Shown piece after piece: positions 1-8,983 of a stretch of 64,000 nt of DNA. The notes under the pieces were generated by a model. The model saw nothing but the letters and a program-made list of their open reading frames with translations, made no database searches and was not told where the DNA came from. The DNA lies in contig NZ_JABFDI010000005.1 of assembly GCF_013403915.1 (NCBI RefSeq), positions 124,001 through 188,000 on the forward strand, in the 5' to 3' direction. Within the stretch, counting starts at the first letter, position 1. Every line of letters begins with the position of its first letter. Origin of the DNA: Winogradskyella pacifica. Lineage in GTDB: Bacteria; Bacteroidota; Bacteroidia; Flavobacteriales; Flavobacteriaceae. Position numbers and translations under genes: made by a program.

Positions 1-642
1 TCTAATTTTAAAGGCTACGGATTAGGTTGGTTTGTTGCCGATGTTAAAGGTGGTTTTAAACAAGTGTATCATACAGGTGGTTTGTTGGGAACCGTAACAC
101 AGTTTACTATGATCCCAGATTTAGATTTAGGCATTGTGGTGTTAACAAATCAAATGAATGGTTCTGCTTTTAATACCATCACAAATACAATTAAAGATGC
201 TTATCTCGGTTATGAAAGTCGAAATTGGTTAGAGAAGTACGGCAAATCTAATGCCGATAATATTATTTATAACGACAGTATAAAAGCTGCAGTGTATTCA
301 AAAGTTGAAAAGGCAAAAACACTTAAATCAATACCGAAACCAAAACAAATTATCGGGACTTATACAGACGATTGGTTTGGTGATGTGATGATTTCTCACG
401 ATTCAAAAAAGGGATATACCATAAAGAGTGAGCGTTCATCAAGATTGTTTGGTGAATTGTTGCCATTTAATGCGACTACCTTTGTGGCGAAATGGAACGA
501 TAGAAGTTATGATGCAGATGTTTACGTGAAATTTACCTTTAACGAAAAAGGAGAAGCGGTTTCAGCGACCATGAACTATATTGCGCCAATTACTGATTTT
601 AGTTTCGATTTTGGTGATTTAGAACTTAAGAAAACGAACTAG
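1..642 (+). CDS. Serine hydrolase, beta-lactamase-related (partial, C-terminal part)
   Basis: The reading frame is open from the first base of the window, so the N-terminus and the SxxK nucleophile lie upstream. Visible is the HTGG motif (codons around 70-81), which matches the third active-site motif (HxG/KTG position) of class C beta-lactamase-like serine hydrolases. The last 120 or so residues resemble the DUF3471 beta domain that follows many of these enzymes in Bacteroidota. The substrate cannot be told; such proteins are usually periplasmic or secreted esterases or peptidases. Its TAG stop directly abuts the GTG start of the next gene. The class is fairly sure, the substrate is not. Confidence 0.85.
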   Translation, partial: SNFKGYGLGWFVADVKGGFKQVYHTGGLLGTVTQFTMIPDLDLGIVVLTNQMNGSAFNTITNTIKDAYLGYESRNWLEKYGKSNADNIIYNDSIKAAVYSKVEKAKTLKSIPKPKQIIGTYTDDWFGDVMISHDSKKGYTIKSERSSRLFGELLPFNATTFVAKWNDRSYDADVYVKFTFNEKGEAVSATMNYIAPITDFSFDFGDLELKKTN

Positions 643-1947
643 GTGGATATAAAACGCAAAGAACTTTTAATTACCAGTTTTGCATTGTTCTCATTATTTT
701 TTGGAGCGGGTAATTTACTGCTACCACCTTTATTGGGGTATAACTCTGGTGACGATTGGATTTGGGTAACTATTGGTTTTATGATTACCGCTGTGGTAAT
801 TCCTATCCTTGGGATTCTCGCGCATGCCAGACTTCAAGGGACGTTATTCGATTTTGGTAAAAAAGTATCTCCAACCTTTAGTTTAATTTATTGTATTTTA
901 ATCTATGTTATTGCGGTGGCTATTCCGTCTCCAAGAACAGCTGCGGCAACGCATGAAATTGCAATCTTTCCAGCTTTTGGAACTTCACCTTTATTAACGA
1001 GCTTTATTTATTTTTCGCTTGTGTTGGTTTTTGTGCTTAATCGCTCAAAAATATTAAGTCTTATCGGAAAATATTTAACGCCGTTTATTGTCATCATGCT
1101 TTTGGCAGTCATTAGTATTGGTTTATTTTCTTCTGAATTTAGTACAGGGATTTCTCAATTTGAAACCCCAATTGCGGTGGGAATTCTAGAAGGTTATCAA
1201 ACTTTTGATGCTATTGGAGCGGTGGTTGTTGGAGCTGTAATTATTATTTCTTTGAATTTTAAAAACATGGCTGTTGAGGCGTACAGTTCTAAGCGGACGT
1301 TGATACGTAAATCAGGTTTTATAGCAGGTTTGGGTTTATTTGTTATTTATGCCGGTTTAATTTCTGTGGGAGCTTATTATAGTTCTGAAATTAATATTAA
1401 TGCAGATTTAAGTAGTGATATGCAACGTGCCAATTTATTACGAGATATCAGTATCTCGGCGTTAGGTGAATTTGGAAATACCGTTTTGAGTGTTCTAATT
1501 TCATTAGCTTGTTTTACAACGGCCATTGGTATTGTGGCTGGTACGGCAGATTATTTTAAAGGCTTGTTAAACGATTCTCAAACGGTTTATGTTATTACAG
1601 CTGTTTTAGCAAGTGTTCTAGGAGTTGCTATGGGTCAGTTAGATTTTAATTCCATTATAGTTGTTGCGATTCCAGTATTATTATTTATCTATCCTATTAC
1701 GATTGTACTTATTTTATTGAATGTATTTCCAGAAAAAATAGCAACGCCATTAGTGTTTAGAATGGTGATTCTTGTGACGTTTCTTTTTAGTATTCCAGAT
1801 GTTGTTGGTTTTATTAATCCGACTGAAGATTTAGCAATGGTTACCAATTATATTCCGTTTTCTAGTCAAAGTTTAGGCTGGGTGTTACCCGCTTTTTTAG
1901 TCTTTGTGATTTCGTCTTTTGTGCAACAAAAAATGACAAGCAGATAA
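643..1947 (+). CDS. brnQ: Branched-chain amino acid carrier BrnQ
   Basis: A 434-residue integral membrane protein with about twelve hydrophobic segments. The N-terminal stretch FFGAGNLLLPP is a hallmark of the BrnQ/LIVCS family, which takes up leucine, isoleucine and valine with sodium or protons. The start is GTG, placed directly after the TAG of the upstream hydrolase, and no better ATG precedes the first membrane segment. Length is normal for the family. The stop overlaps the start of the methylase gene by one base (TAATG), so the two are probably co-transcribed and translationally coupled, although their functions look unrelated. Confidence 0.92.
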   Translation: MDIKRKELLITSFALFSLFFGAGNLLLPPLLGYNSGDDWIWVTIGFMITAVVIPILGILAHARLQGTLFDFGKKVSPTFSLIYCILIYVIAVAIPSPRTAAATHEIAIFPAFGTSPLLTSFIYFSLVLVFVLNRSKILSLIGKYLTPFIVIMLLAVISIGLFSSEFSTGISQFETPIAVGILEGYQTFDAIGAVVVGAVIIISLNFKNMAVEAYSSKRTLIRKSGFIAGLGLFVIYAGLISVGAYYSSEININADLSSDMQRANLLRDISISALGEFGNTVLSVLISLACFTTAIGIVAGTADYFKGLLNDSQTVYVITAVLASVLGVAMGQLDFNSIIVVAIPVLLFIYPITIVLILLNVFPEKIATPLVFRMVILVTFLFSIPDVVGFINPTEDLAMVTNYIPFSSQSLGWVLPAFLVFVISSFVQQKMTSR

Positions 1948-2651
1948 TGAAGTACATGGGAAGCAAGGCGCGTTTTGCCAAAGATTTACTGCCAATTATT
2001 CTGAAAGACAGAAAAGAAAACCAAGCTTATCTTGAGCCTTTTGCAGGTGGTATGAATATGATCGACAAGGTTGATGGTGTTAGGATTGCCAACGATCAGC
2101 ACCAAGAACTTATGGAGATGTGGCAAGCTTTGGTCAATGAAAATTGGGATCCACCGCAATTGGTTACTGAAAAAGATTACAAGCATATCAAATATAACCA
2201 AGAGCAATACCCAAAACATGTCGTGGGTTATGTTGGGTTTAATTCTTTCGGTGGAAAATGGTTTGCGGGTTACAGACGCGATAAGGAAGGTAAACGCGAT
2301 TATTGGGGAGAACACTATCGTAATATTACGAAGCAAGTCCCAAACTTAGAAGGCGTAATTCTATCTTGTAAATCGTATAACGAATTAGAAATTCCAAAAC
2401 AAAGTATCATCTATTGCGATCCTCCTTATGCTTCTACAACGAAGTATCGAGACGGTTTTGATCATGAGAAATTCTGGGAATGGTGCAGGCAACAAAGCAA
2501 AGCGGGTCACCAAGTGTTTATAAGTGAGTATAAAGCGCCAGAAGATTTTAAATGTGTTTGGGAAAAACCTGCGAAAACAACATTTTCTTGGCACGCTGAG
2601 AACTTAGCTCCTAAAGTGGCTTTGGAGCGCTTGTTTATTTTTGAAGGTTAA
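1947..2651 (+). CDS. Dam-like DNA adenine N6-methyltransferase (D12 class)
   Basis: A 234-residue protein of the D12 class N6-adenine methyltransferases. The N-terminus KYMGSK and EPFAGG (about residue 30) form the S-adenosylmethionine-binding region, and DPPY near residue 160 is the catalytic motif IV. It would methylate adenine in a short DNA motif, possibly GATC-like, but specificity cannot be read from sequence. No restriction endonuclease gene lies next to it, so it looks like an orphan methylase. The start overlaps the brnQ stop by one base. Such solitary methylases are often of phage origin, but no other phage gene is seen here. Confidence 0.88.
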   Translation: MKYMGSKARFAKDLLPIILKDRKENQAYLEPFAGGMNMIDKVDGVRIANDQHQELMEMWQALVNENWDPPQLVTEKDYKHIKYNQEQYPKHVVGYVGFNSFGGKWFAGYRRDKEGKRDYWGEHYRNITKQVPNLEGVILSCKSYNELEIPKQSIIYCDPPYASTTKYRDGFDHEKFWEWCRQQSKAGHQVFISEYKAPEDFKCVWEKPAKTTFSWHAENLAPKVALERLFIFEG

Positions 2652-2718
2652 TCCGTATTAGAAAGTTGACGTTTTGTAATGAAACAAGGTCAATCATTAT
2701 GCATTTAGTTCTAGTCGC

Positions 2719-3642
2719 TTAAATTTCTTTTTTGAAGCGTTTAAAAAGCGTAATGGTCTTTTTGGTGTTAATAAAATACACTCCTGTAAGTAAAACAGCT
2801 GCGGCAATTATAGATTGCGCCGAAAAGGTTTCATCTAAAAAATACCATCCTAAAATTAAAGCTACAATAGGGTTTACATACGTTGAGGTCGCTACTTTTT
2901 CTGGAGACACCTTGCTCAATAAGTAGTTAAACGCCGTAAAAGCAACAATGCTTCCAAAAATAATAAGCATTCCCATAGAGTTGATGATTTCGGTATTCCA
3001 ACTAGAAAAAGGGAGTCGTTCTTCGCCAACAATAAGGCTACCGATTAATAATAGGGCACCTCCAAATAACATTTGGTAGCCTGTATTCACAAAAAAGTTT
3101 GAAGGTAAGTCGGCTTTTGAAACAAAAAGACTACAATAGGCCCAACTTAGCATGCATATAAAAATCATAATCATTCCGGTAACCATGCCTTCTTGTCCAA
3201 TCATTTCACGTTGACTCACTAACAAATAAATACCGATACAGCCAATTACAACACCTAATATAGACATAGGTTGAATCTTTTTACCTTCTAAAATTCGCAA
3301 TAGAATTAATACAACTAAAGGTTGCGCCGAAATTTCTAAAGCAGCAAAACCGCTATCAACAGACTTTAATGCCCAAACGACTAAACCATTTCCAATCGTT
3401 AAAAACAAAAAACCGGCAATTGCTGTATTTCGTAGTTGTCGCTTTGTGATCTTTAAAGGAATTTTTAAAAATTTGGCAATAGTAAAAATCAAGATACTTG
3501 CTGTGATAAATCGGATAGAAGCAGCGTATAATGGAGCTAATTGACTAACTAAAATTTTATTCAACAGATACGTGGAGCCCCAAATAACATAAATCGAAAA
3601 AAATGCTAGTAGTATATAAAGACGTTCTTTAGTCAATTTCAT
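2719..3642 (-). CDS. EamA/DMT family transporter
   Basis: A 307-residue membrane protein with about ten hydrophobic helices in two EamA repeats. The motif IWGSTYLLNK in the first helix and SPEKVATSTYVNPIVA in the second half are typical of drug/metabolite transporters of the RhaT/YdcZ/EamA group. Substrate is unknown; relatives export amino acids or other metabolites. The gene converges with the methylase and sits alone on the minus strand downstream of the aminopeptidase. A second, divergent EamA transporter lies at 15639-16550. Confidence 0.9.
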   Translation of the reverse strand: MKLTKERLYILLAFFSIYVIWGSTYLLNKILVSQLAPLYAASIRFITASILIFTIAKFLKIPLKITKRQLRNTAIAGFLFLTIGNGLVVWALKSVDSGFAALEISAQPLVVLILLRILEGKKIQPMSILGVVIGCIGIYLLVSQREMIGQEGMVTGMIMIFICMLSWAYCSLFVSKADLPSNFFVNTGYQMLFGGALLLIGSLIVGEERLPFSSWNTEIINSMGMLIIFGSIVAFTAFNYLLSKVSPEKVATSTYVNPIVALILGWYFLDETFSAQSIIAAAVLLTGVYFINTKKTITLFKRFKKEI

Positions 3643-3671
3643 GTCCTATAATTTAGAGATTAGCGGTAATC

Positions 3672-3712
3672 AAAAAAACTTGCAAGCTACATAATGAACT
3701 TACAAGTTTTTT
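3672..3712 (-). terminator. Intrinsic terminator of the Xaa-Pro aminopeptidase gene
   Basis: The arms ACTTGCAAG and CTTACAAGT pair with one mismatch. On the minus strand the hairpin is followed by seven T residues, 23 bases after the aminopeptidase stop. The other flank is also T-rich on the plus strand, so it could act both ways. Confidence 0.7.
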
Positions 3713-3734
3713 AATATTTAAGGATATTTTAAAA

Positions 3735-5027
3735 CTAAGAATTCATGATATCCTCAATCTCTTCAACTTCAATAGGAATATTGCGCATTAAATTAAATGG
3801 TTCTCCTTTTTCTTGTACGACGACATCATCCTCTAAGCGAATACCAAAACCTTCATCAGGAATGTAAATTCCGGGTTCAACAGTAAAGACCATATTAGCT
3901 TTCATTGGTTCGGTTAAAATCCCATAATCATGCGTGTCTAATCCCATATGATGAGATGTGCCGTGCATAAAATACTTTTTGTAAGCAGGCCAATCTTTGT
4001 TTTCGTTTTGAACGTCTGCTTTGTCTAATAAACCTAAGCCTAAAAGTTCTGATGTCATTAGTTTTCCTACTTCAACATGGTATTGTTCCCATAATGTACC
4101 AGGAACAAGCATTTTTGTAGCGTCATTTTTCACACGATTTACAGCATTATAAACGTCTTTTTGTCTGTCATTAAATTTTCCTGAAACCGGAATGGTACGC
4201 GTCATATCACTAGCATAATTAGCGTATTCTGCGCCAGCATCAATCAATATTAAATCACCAGCCTTACATTGTTGGTTGTTTTCAATATAATGCAAAACGT
4301 TAGCGTTGTTTCCTGAACCAACAATTGGTGTGTAAGAAAAGCCTTTAGAACGGTTATTAAGGAACTCGTGCATAAACTCAGCTTCTAAGTTATATTCATA
4401 AACGCCAGGCTTTGTAAATTTTAAAACACGTCTAAATCCTTTTTCGGTAATGTTACAGGCTTGTTGAATTAAATCTAATTCTATTTGATCTTTTACAGAA
4501 CGTAAACGTTGCAAAATTGGATTGCTTTTAGCAACACTATGTGCAGGATATTTGTCTAATAGCCATTTTGTAAAGCGGTCTTCGCGTGTTTCTGTTTCTA
4601 CATTGGCTCTGTAATGTTCGTTGGTGTTAATGTAAACGGTGTCGCATTGTGTCATTAATTCAAATAACACCTTTTCCATGTCTTTTAACCAATACACAGT
4701 TTTTATTCCAGAGGTTCCAAAGGCTTTTTCTTTAGTAAGTTTTTCGCCTTCCCAAACAGCAATGTGTTCATTCGTTTCTTTTAAGAAGAGAATCTCACGA
4801 TGCTTTTCCTTAGGGCAATCTGGAAATAATACCAATATGCTTTCTTCTTGGTCCACACCACTTAAATAAAATATATCTCTGTGTTGCGCAAAAGGAAGCG
4901 TGCTATCTGCACTTATAGGATAAATATCGTTAGAATTAAAAACAGCTAAACTACTTGACTTCATTTGAGCCATAAAGTTTTTACGGTTTTTTATAAATAG
5001 TTGCTTATCTATTAAATCGTATTTCAT
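3735..5027 (-). CDS. pepP: Xaa-Pro aminopeptidase (aminopeptidase P family, M24)
   Basis: A 430-residue M24B metallopeptidase that removes an N-terminal residue preceding proline. An N-terminal AMP_N domain (about residues 1-150) precedes the pita-bread catalytic domain. The five metal ligands can be placed: Asp in LIDAGAEY, Asp in SDMTRTIP, His in GTSHHMGLD, Glu in VEPGIYIP and Glu in RLEDDVVV. No signal peptide is seen, so it should be cytoplasmic. A good promoter (5117-5146) and terminator (3672-3712) make it a single-gene unit. Confidence 0.95.
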   Translation of the reverse strand: MKYDLIDKQLFIKNRKNFMAQMKSSSLAVFNSNDIYPISADSTLPFAQHRDIFYLSGVDQEESILVLFPDCPKEKHREILFLKETNEHIAVWEGEKLTKEKAFGTSGIKTVYWLKDMEKVLFELMTQCDTVYINTNEHYRANVETETREDRFTKWLLDKYPAHSVAKSNPILQRLRSVKDQIELDLIQQACNITEKGFRRVLKFTKPGVYEYNLEAEFMHEFLNNRSKGFSYTPIVGSGNNANVLHYIENNQQCKAGDLILIDAGAEYANYASDMTRTIPVSGKFNDRQKDVYNAVNRVKNDATKMLVPGTLWEQYHVEVGKLMTSELLGLGLLDKADVQNENKDWPAYKKYFMHGTSHHMGLDTHDYGILTEPMKANMVFTVEPGIYIPDEGFGIRLEDDVVVQEKGEPFNLMRNIPIEVEEIEDIMNS

Positions 5028-5045
5028 GAGAGTAAAATTTTAAAT

Positions 5046-5070
5046 GTTATCACACTGAGTGCAGTCGAAA
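5046..5070. repeat. Dispersed short repeat, CACTGAGTGCAGTCGAA type
   Basis: Related to the copy at 59421-59446 (CACACTGAGCGCAGTCGAAGTGT). It lies in the probable 5' untranslated region of the aminopeptidase gene. This sequence type is widespread between genes in Flavobacteriia. Confidence 0.6.
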
Positions 5071-5116
5071 TAAATTCTATGTATGCGTGTGAAATGTTGT
5101 GATTTCAGTTCAATAT

Positions 5117-5146
5117 CAAAAGTAGTGAAACTAATACTGTAGGCAA
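5117..5146 (-). promoter_or_regulatory. Promoter of the Xaa-Pro aminopeptidase gene
   Basis: On the minus strand the sequence TACTTTTG (5124-5117) fits the Bacteroidota -7 consensus TAnnTTTG. A TTTTG -33 element ends at 5144, leaving a 19 bp spacer. Transcription would begin near 5110, giving a leader of roughly 80 bases that contains the repeat at 5046-5070. Confidence 0.65.
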
Positions 5147-5369
5147 AAGTCAGAAGCTAGAATCTGTTAGAAATTAAGAGATATTTATGAAGTTTCAGTT
5201 TGAAATACTAATTTTGAAATATTAAAAGCGTAACCTTTAAGTAAGAACTCTAAAAATTTTATCGGTTATAGATTTTTTGTGCAGACTATTAACGATCTAT
5301 TTTAAAGATTAAATCGTCATGTAACTAGATTAAATTCATTCTAAATAAATTAATAATAACAATGCGTAG

Positions 5370-5400
5370 TTGGGAAAACGTTAATTGCGCAGTATCTTTG
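5370..5400 (+). promoter_or_regulatory. Promoter of the sdhCAB operon
   Basis: TTG at 5370-5372, a 20 bp spacer, then TATCTTTG at 5393-5400, which matches TAnnTTTG. The expected transcription start is near 5406, which rules out the upstream in-frame start at 5385 and supports the ATG at 5427 for sdhC. Confidence 0.7.
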
Positions 5401-5426
5401 TTAGACTAAATAAATCAAAATATACA

Positions 5427-6101
5427 ATGAGCGGAATTCTAAATTCGTCGATTGGAAGAAAATTTGCCATGGCACTTTCGGCTTTCTTCCTAATGATTTT
5501 CTTATTACAACACTTTGCAATTAATCTATTATCTGTTTTCAGTGCAGATACTTTTAATGAAGTATCACACTTTATGGGAACGTTTTGGGTCATTCAATAT
5601 CTGATGCAACCTGTATTAATTTTTGGTGTTATTTTCCATTTTGTAATGGGATTTGTACTTGAGATAAAAAACAATAAAGCAAGAAATATTTCTTATGCTA
5701 AAAATAATGGTGCTGCAAATTCTACTTGGATGAGTAGAAATATGATTTGGAGTGGAGCTGCAATTTTAGCTTTTATGGGACTTCATTTCTACGATTTTTG
5801 GTTTCCAGAAATAAACACCAAATATATTGTTGGTGATATGTCTGGGCAACTTGCTAACGGAGAATTTAGATACTTCGAAGAGCTTCAACACAAGTTTGTA
5901 GACCTTTGGAGAGTTGTACTTTATGTAATTGCTTTTGTTTTCTTAGCATTACATTTATTACACGGATTTAGCTCAGCCTTTCAGTCGGTTGGTGCAAATA
6001 ATAAATACACAAAAGGATTAAAGGGATTTGGAAAAGCATATGCAATTATTATTCCATTAGGATTTATATTTATTGCATTATTTCATCACCTTAATCATTA
6101 A
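5427..6101 (+). CDS. sdhC: Succinate dehydrogenase cytochrome b subunit
   Basis: A 224-residue membrane protein with five hydrophobic helices, the single-anchor-subunit form (type B, as in Bacteroidota and epsilonproteobacteria) that binds heme b and passes electrons from SdhB to menaquinone. Membrane histidines include those in LLQHFAIN, IFHFVMGF, GLHFYDF and LHLLHGF, which are candidates for heme ligands. I chose ATG 5427 because the promoter -7 box at 5393-5400 places transcription downstream of the alternative start at 5385. It is first in the operon sdhC-sdhA-sdhB, 12 bp before sdhA. There is no separate sdhD, as expected for this type. Confidence 0.93.
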   Translation: MSGILNSSIGRKFAMALSAFFLMIFLLQHFAINLLSVFSADTFNEVSHFMGTFWVIQYLMQPVLIFGVIFHFVMGFVLEIKNNKARNISYAKNNGAANSTWMSRNMIWSGAAILAFMGLHFYDFWFPEINTKYIVGDMSGQLANGEFRYFEELQHKFVDLWRVVLYVIAFVFLALHLLHGFSSAFQSVGANNKYTKGLKGFGKAYAIIIPLGFIFIALFHHLNH

Positions 6102-6113
6102 AACATATCTAAT

Positions 6114-8126
6114 ATGGCTTTAGATTCAAAAGTACCAAAGGGTTCAATTAAAGATAAATGGACCGATTATAAAAATCACATCGATTTAGTAAATCCTGCC
6201 AACAAACGTCATATTGATGTTATTGTTGTTGGAACAGGATTAGCTGGTGGTTCTGCTGCTGCAACATTAGCCGAGTTAGGCTATAATGTAAAAGCATTTG
6301 CTTACCAAGATTCACCTCGTAGAGCGCACTCGATTGCAGCTCAAGGTGGTATTAATGCAGCAAAAAATTACCAAGGTGATGGTGATTCTACTTATAGATT
6401 ATTTTACGATACCGTTAAAGGTGGTGATTACCGCTCTCGTGAAGCTAACGTTTATCGTTTAGCTGAGGTGTCTGCTAATATCATTGACCAATGTGTGGCT
6501 CAAGGTGTTCCTTTTGCACGTGATTATGGTGGGTTATTAGACAACCGTTCATTTGGTGGTGTTTTAGTTTCTAGAACATTTTACGCTAAAGGACAAACAG
6601 GACAACAGTTATTATTAGGAGCATATTCAGCAATGAATAGACAAATTGCTCGTGGTAAGATCGAAATGTTTAACCGTCATGAGATGCTAGACGTTGTTAT
6701 TGTAGACGGAAAAGCACGTGGTATTATTGCTCGTAATTTAATTACTGGTGAAATAGAAAGACATTCGGCACATGCTGTTGTTGTTGGTTCTGGTGGATAC
6801 GGAAATGTATATTTCTTATCAACAAACGCTATGGGATCTAACGCAACTGCAGCTTGGAAAATTCATAAAAAAGGAGCGTATTTCGCAAATCCTTGTTATA
6901 CACAAATTCACCCAACATGTATTCCTCGTTCGGGAGATTACCAATCGAAACTGACTTTAATGTCAGAATCATTGCGTAATGATGGTCGTATTTGGGTTCC
7001 TAAAAATATGGAAGATGTAATGGCAATTAGAGAAGGTCGTAAAAAACCAACTGATTTGTCAGAAGATGAACGCGATTATTACTTAGAAAGACGTTATCCT
7101 GCATTTGGTAACTTAGTACCTCGTGATGTCGCATCACGTGCAGCAAAAGAACGTTGTGATGCTGGTTATGGTGTTAATGCAACTGGTGAAGCTGTATATT
7201 TAGATTTTGCTTCTGCTTTTGAACGTTACGGAAGAGAGCAAGCTAAAATTCATAATATCACAAATCCTTCAGACGAAAAAATTTACGAATTAGGTCAAGC
7301 GATCGTAGAAGCGAAATATGGTAACTTATTTCAGATGTATGAAAAGATTATAGATCAAAATCCATACAAAACACCGATGATGATTTATCCTGCAGTACAC
7401 TATACAATGGGTGGTGTTTGGGTAGATTACAACTTAATGACTACGATTCCTGGTTGTTATTGTATTGGTGAAGCTAATTTCTCTGATCATGGTGCAAACA
7501 GACTTGGAGCTTCTGCCTTAATGCAAGGTTTAGCGGATGGTTATTTTGTATTACCATATACTATAGGTGATTATTTATCTGATGATATTCGTACTGGGAA
7601 AATTCCAACGGATACTAAAGAATTTGATGAAGCAGAAAAAGAAGTAAGCGATAGAATTAACTTCTTCGTAAATAATAAGGGTACTAAATCTGTTGATTAT
7701 TTCCATAAGAAATTAGGGAAAGTAATGTGGGACAAGGCAGGGATGTCTAGAAACGCAGAAGGTTTAATAGAGGCTATGGCAGAAATTAAAGCCATAAGAG
7801 AAGAATTCTGGAAAGATGTTTCTGTACCAGGAACAGCAGATGAAATGAATCCTGAGCTTGAAAAAGCTGGGCGTGTTGCAGATTTCTTAGAACTAGGAGA
7901 ATTGTTTGCAAAAGATGCTTTAATGAGAGAAGAATCTTGTGGTGGACACTTTAGAGAAGAATCTGCAGAATTAGATGGTCCTCAAAAAGGAGAAGCGAAG
8001 CGTAATGATGAAGACTTTGCCTTTGTTGCTGCTTGGGAATATAAAGGAGAACCAGCTAATGCTGTATTACATAAAGAAGAATTAGAATTTAAAGATATTG
8101 AACTAAAACAACGTTCATACAAATAA
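6114..8126 (+). CDS. sdhA: Succinate dehydrogenase/fumarate reductase flavoprotein subunit
   Basis: A 670-residue FAD enzyme that oxidises succinate to fumarate in the TCA cycle. The dinucleotide-binding motif [10 protein letters not shown] is at residues 40-49. The covalent flavin site is His72 in [11 protein letters not shown]. The substrate-site region [11 protein letters not shown] and the C-terminal [17 protein letters not shown] segment are present. The length of about 670 is typical of the Bacteroidota/epsilonproteobacterial type. It lies between sdhC (12 bp) and sdhB (10 bp). Confidence 0.97.
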   Translation: MALDSKVPKGSIKDKWTDYKNHIDLVNPANKRHIDVIVVGTGLAGGSAAATLAELGYNVKAFAYQDSPRRAHSIAAQGGINAAKNYQGDGDSTYRLFYDTVKGGDYRSREANVYRLAEVSANIIDQCVAQGVPFARDYGGLLDNRSFGGVLVSRTFYAKGQTGQQLLLGAYSAMNRQIARGKIEMFNRHEMLDVVIVDGKARGIIARNLITGEIERHSAHAVVVGSGGYGNVYFLSTNAMGSNATAAWKIHKKGAYFANPCYTQIHPTCIPRSGDYQSKLTLMSESLRNDGRIWVPKNMEDVMAIREGRKKPTDLSEDERDYYLERRYPAFGNLVPRDVASRAAKERCDAGYGVNATGEAVYLDFASAFERYGREQAKIHNITNPSDEKIYELGQAIVEAKYGNLFQMYEKIIDQNPYKTPMMIYPAVHYTMGGVWVDYNLMTTIPGCYCIGEANFSDHGANRLGASALMQGLADGYFVLPYTIGDYLSDDIRTGKIPTDTKEFDEAEKEVSDRINFFVNNKGTKSVDYFHKKLGKVMWDKAGMSRNAEGLIEAMAEIKAIREEFWKDVSVPGTADEMNPELEKAGRVADFLELGELFAKDALMREESCGGHFREESAELDGPQKGEAKRNDEDFAFVAAWEYKGEPANAVLHKEELEFKDIELKQRSYK

Positions 8127-8136
8127 GAAAGACGAT

Positions 8137-8883
8137 ATGAATTTAACACTTAAAATTTGGAGACAAAAAGACTCAAAAGCTAAGGGTCAAATGGTCGATT
8201 ACAAAGTTACTGATATTTCAGAACACATGTCTTTCTTAGAAATGATGGATGTTTTGAATGAGCAATTAGTAAACTCTGGTGAAGAGCCTGTAGCATTTGA
8301 TCATGATTGTCGTGAAGGAATTTGCGGTATGTGTTCTATGTACATTAATGGTGAAGCACACGGACCAGATAGAGGTGTAACAACATGCCAGTTACACATG
8401 CGTATGTTTAATGATGGTGATACAATTACTATTGAGCCATTTAGAGCAGCAGCGTTTCCTGTAATTAAAGATTTAGTTGTAGACAGAATGGCTTTTGAGC
8501 GTATTCAACAAGCAGGTGGTTATATTTCTGTAAACACTTCTGGTAACACGCAAGATGCTAACAGTATTCCTATTTCTAAGCATGCAGCAGATGAAGCTAT
8601 GGATGCTGCAACTTGTATAGGTTGTGGTGCTTGTGTAGCGAGTTGTAAAAACTCTTCAGCCATGTTATTTGTTGGTGCCAAAGTATCGCAATATGCGTTA
8701 TTACCACAAGGACAAGTTGAAGCCGTAGATCGTGTTAAAAACATGGTTGCGCAGATGGATTTAGAAGGTTTTGGTAACTGTACAAATACAGGTGCTTGTG
8801 AAGTAGAATGTCCTAAAGGTATTTCCTTAGAAAATATTGCACGTATGAATCGTGAGTATTTATCTGCGACTTTAAAAGGTTAA
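8137..8883 (+). CDS. sdhB: Succinate dehydrogenase iron-sulfur subunit
   Basis: A 248-residue iron-sulfur protein that links SdhA to the membrane anchor. The N-terminal [2Fe-2S] ligands lie in CREGICGMC and TTCQL. Two C-terminal ferredoxin-type clusters follow: [12 protein letters not shown] and [14 protein letters not shown], for [4Fe-4S] and [3Fe-4S]. Last gene of the operon; a strong terminator follows at 8917-8950. The three subunits together make a complete complex II. Confidence 0.97.
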   Translation: MNLTLKIWRQKDSKAKGQMVDYKVTDISEHMSFLEMMDVLNEQLVNSGEEPVAFDHDCREGICGMCSMYINGEAHGPDRGVTTCQLHMRMFNDGDTITIEPFRAAAFPVIKDLVVDRMAFERIQQAGGYISVNTSGNTQDANSIPISKHAADEAMDAATCIGCGACVASCKNSSAMLFVGAKVSQYALLPQGQVEAVDRVKNMVAQMDLEGFGNCTNTGACEVECPKGISLENIARMNREYLSATLKG

Positions 8884-8885
8884 CA

Positions 8886-8907
8886 AATTCCTGCGAAAGC
8901 AGAAATC
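8886..8907. repeat. Dispersed short repeat, ATTCCTGCGAAAGCAG type
   Basis: The sequence ATTCCTGCGAAAGCAGAAATC just after the sdhB stop matches 50716-50742 and the palindrome at 36502-36521. This is a common intergenic repeat of Flavobacteriia. Confidence 0.6.
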
Positions 8908-8916
8908 TTATTATAC

Positions 8917-8950
8917 AAAATCCCAAGCCTAATCATGACTTGGGATTTTT
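8917..8950 (+). terminator. Intrinsic terminator of the sdh operon
   Basis: A perfect 11 bp stem (AAAATCCCAAG with CTTGGGATTTT) with an 11-base loop, ending in a T-run. It stands between sdhB and the MutS-like gene. Confidence 0.85.
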
Positions 8951-8983
8951 ACTTTTCTTATATTTCAATTTTATTATAGACTT

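Noticed and set aside
1986..2594. Minus-strand and alternative plus-strand open frames across the methylase gene
   Set aside because: They cover the same bases as a protein with clear D12 methylase motifs and show no recognisable domain.
5385..5426. Upstream in-frame start for sdhC
   Set aside because: It overlaps the promoter -7 box at 5393-5400, and the added residues do not fit the SdhC family N-terminus.
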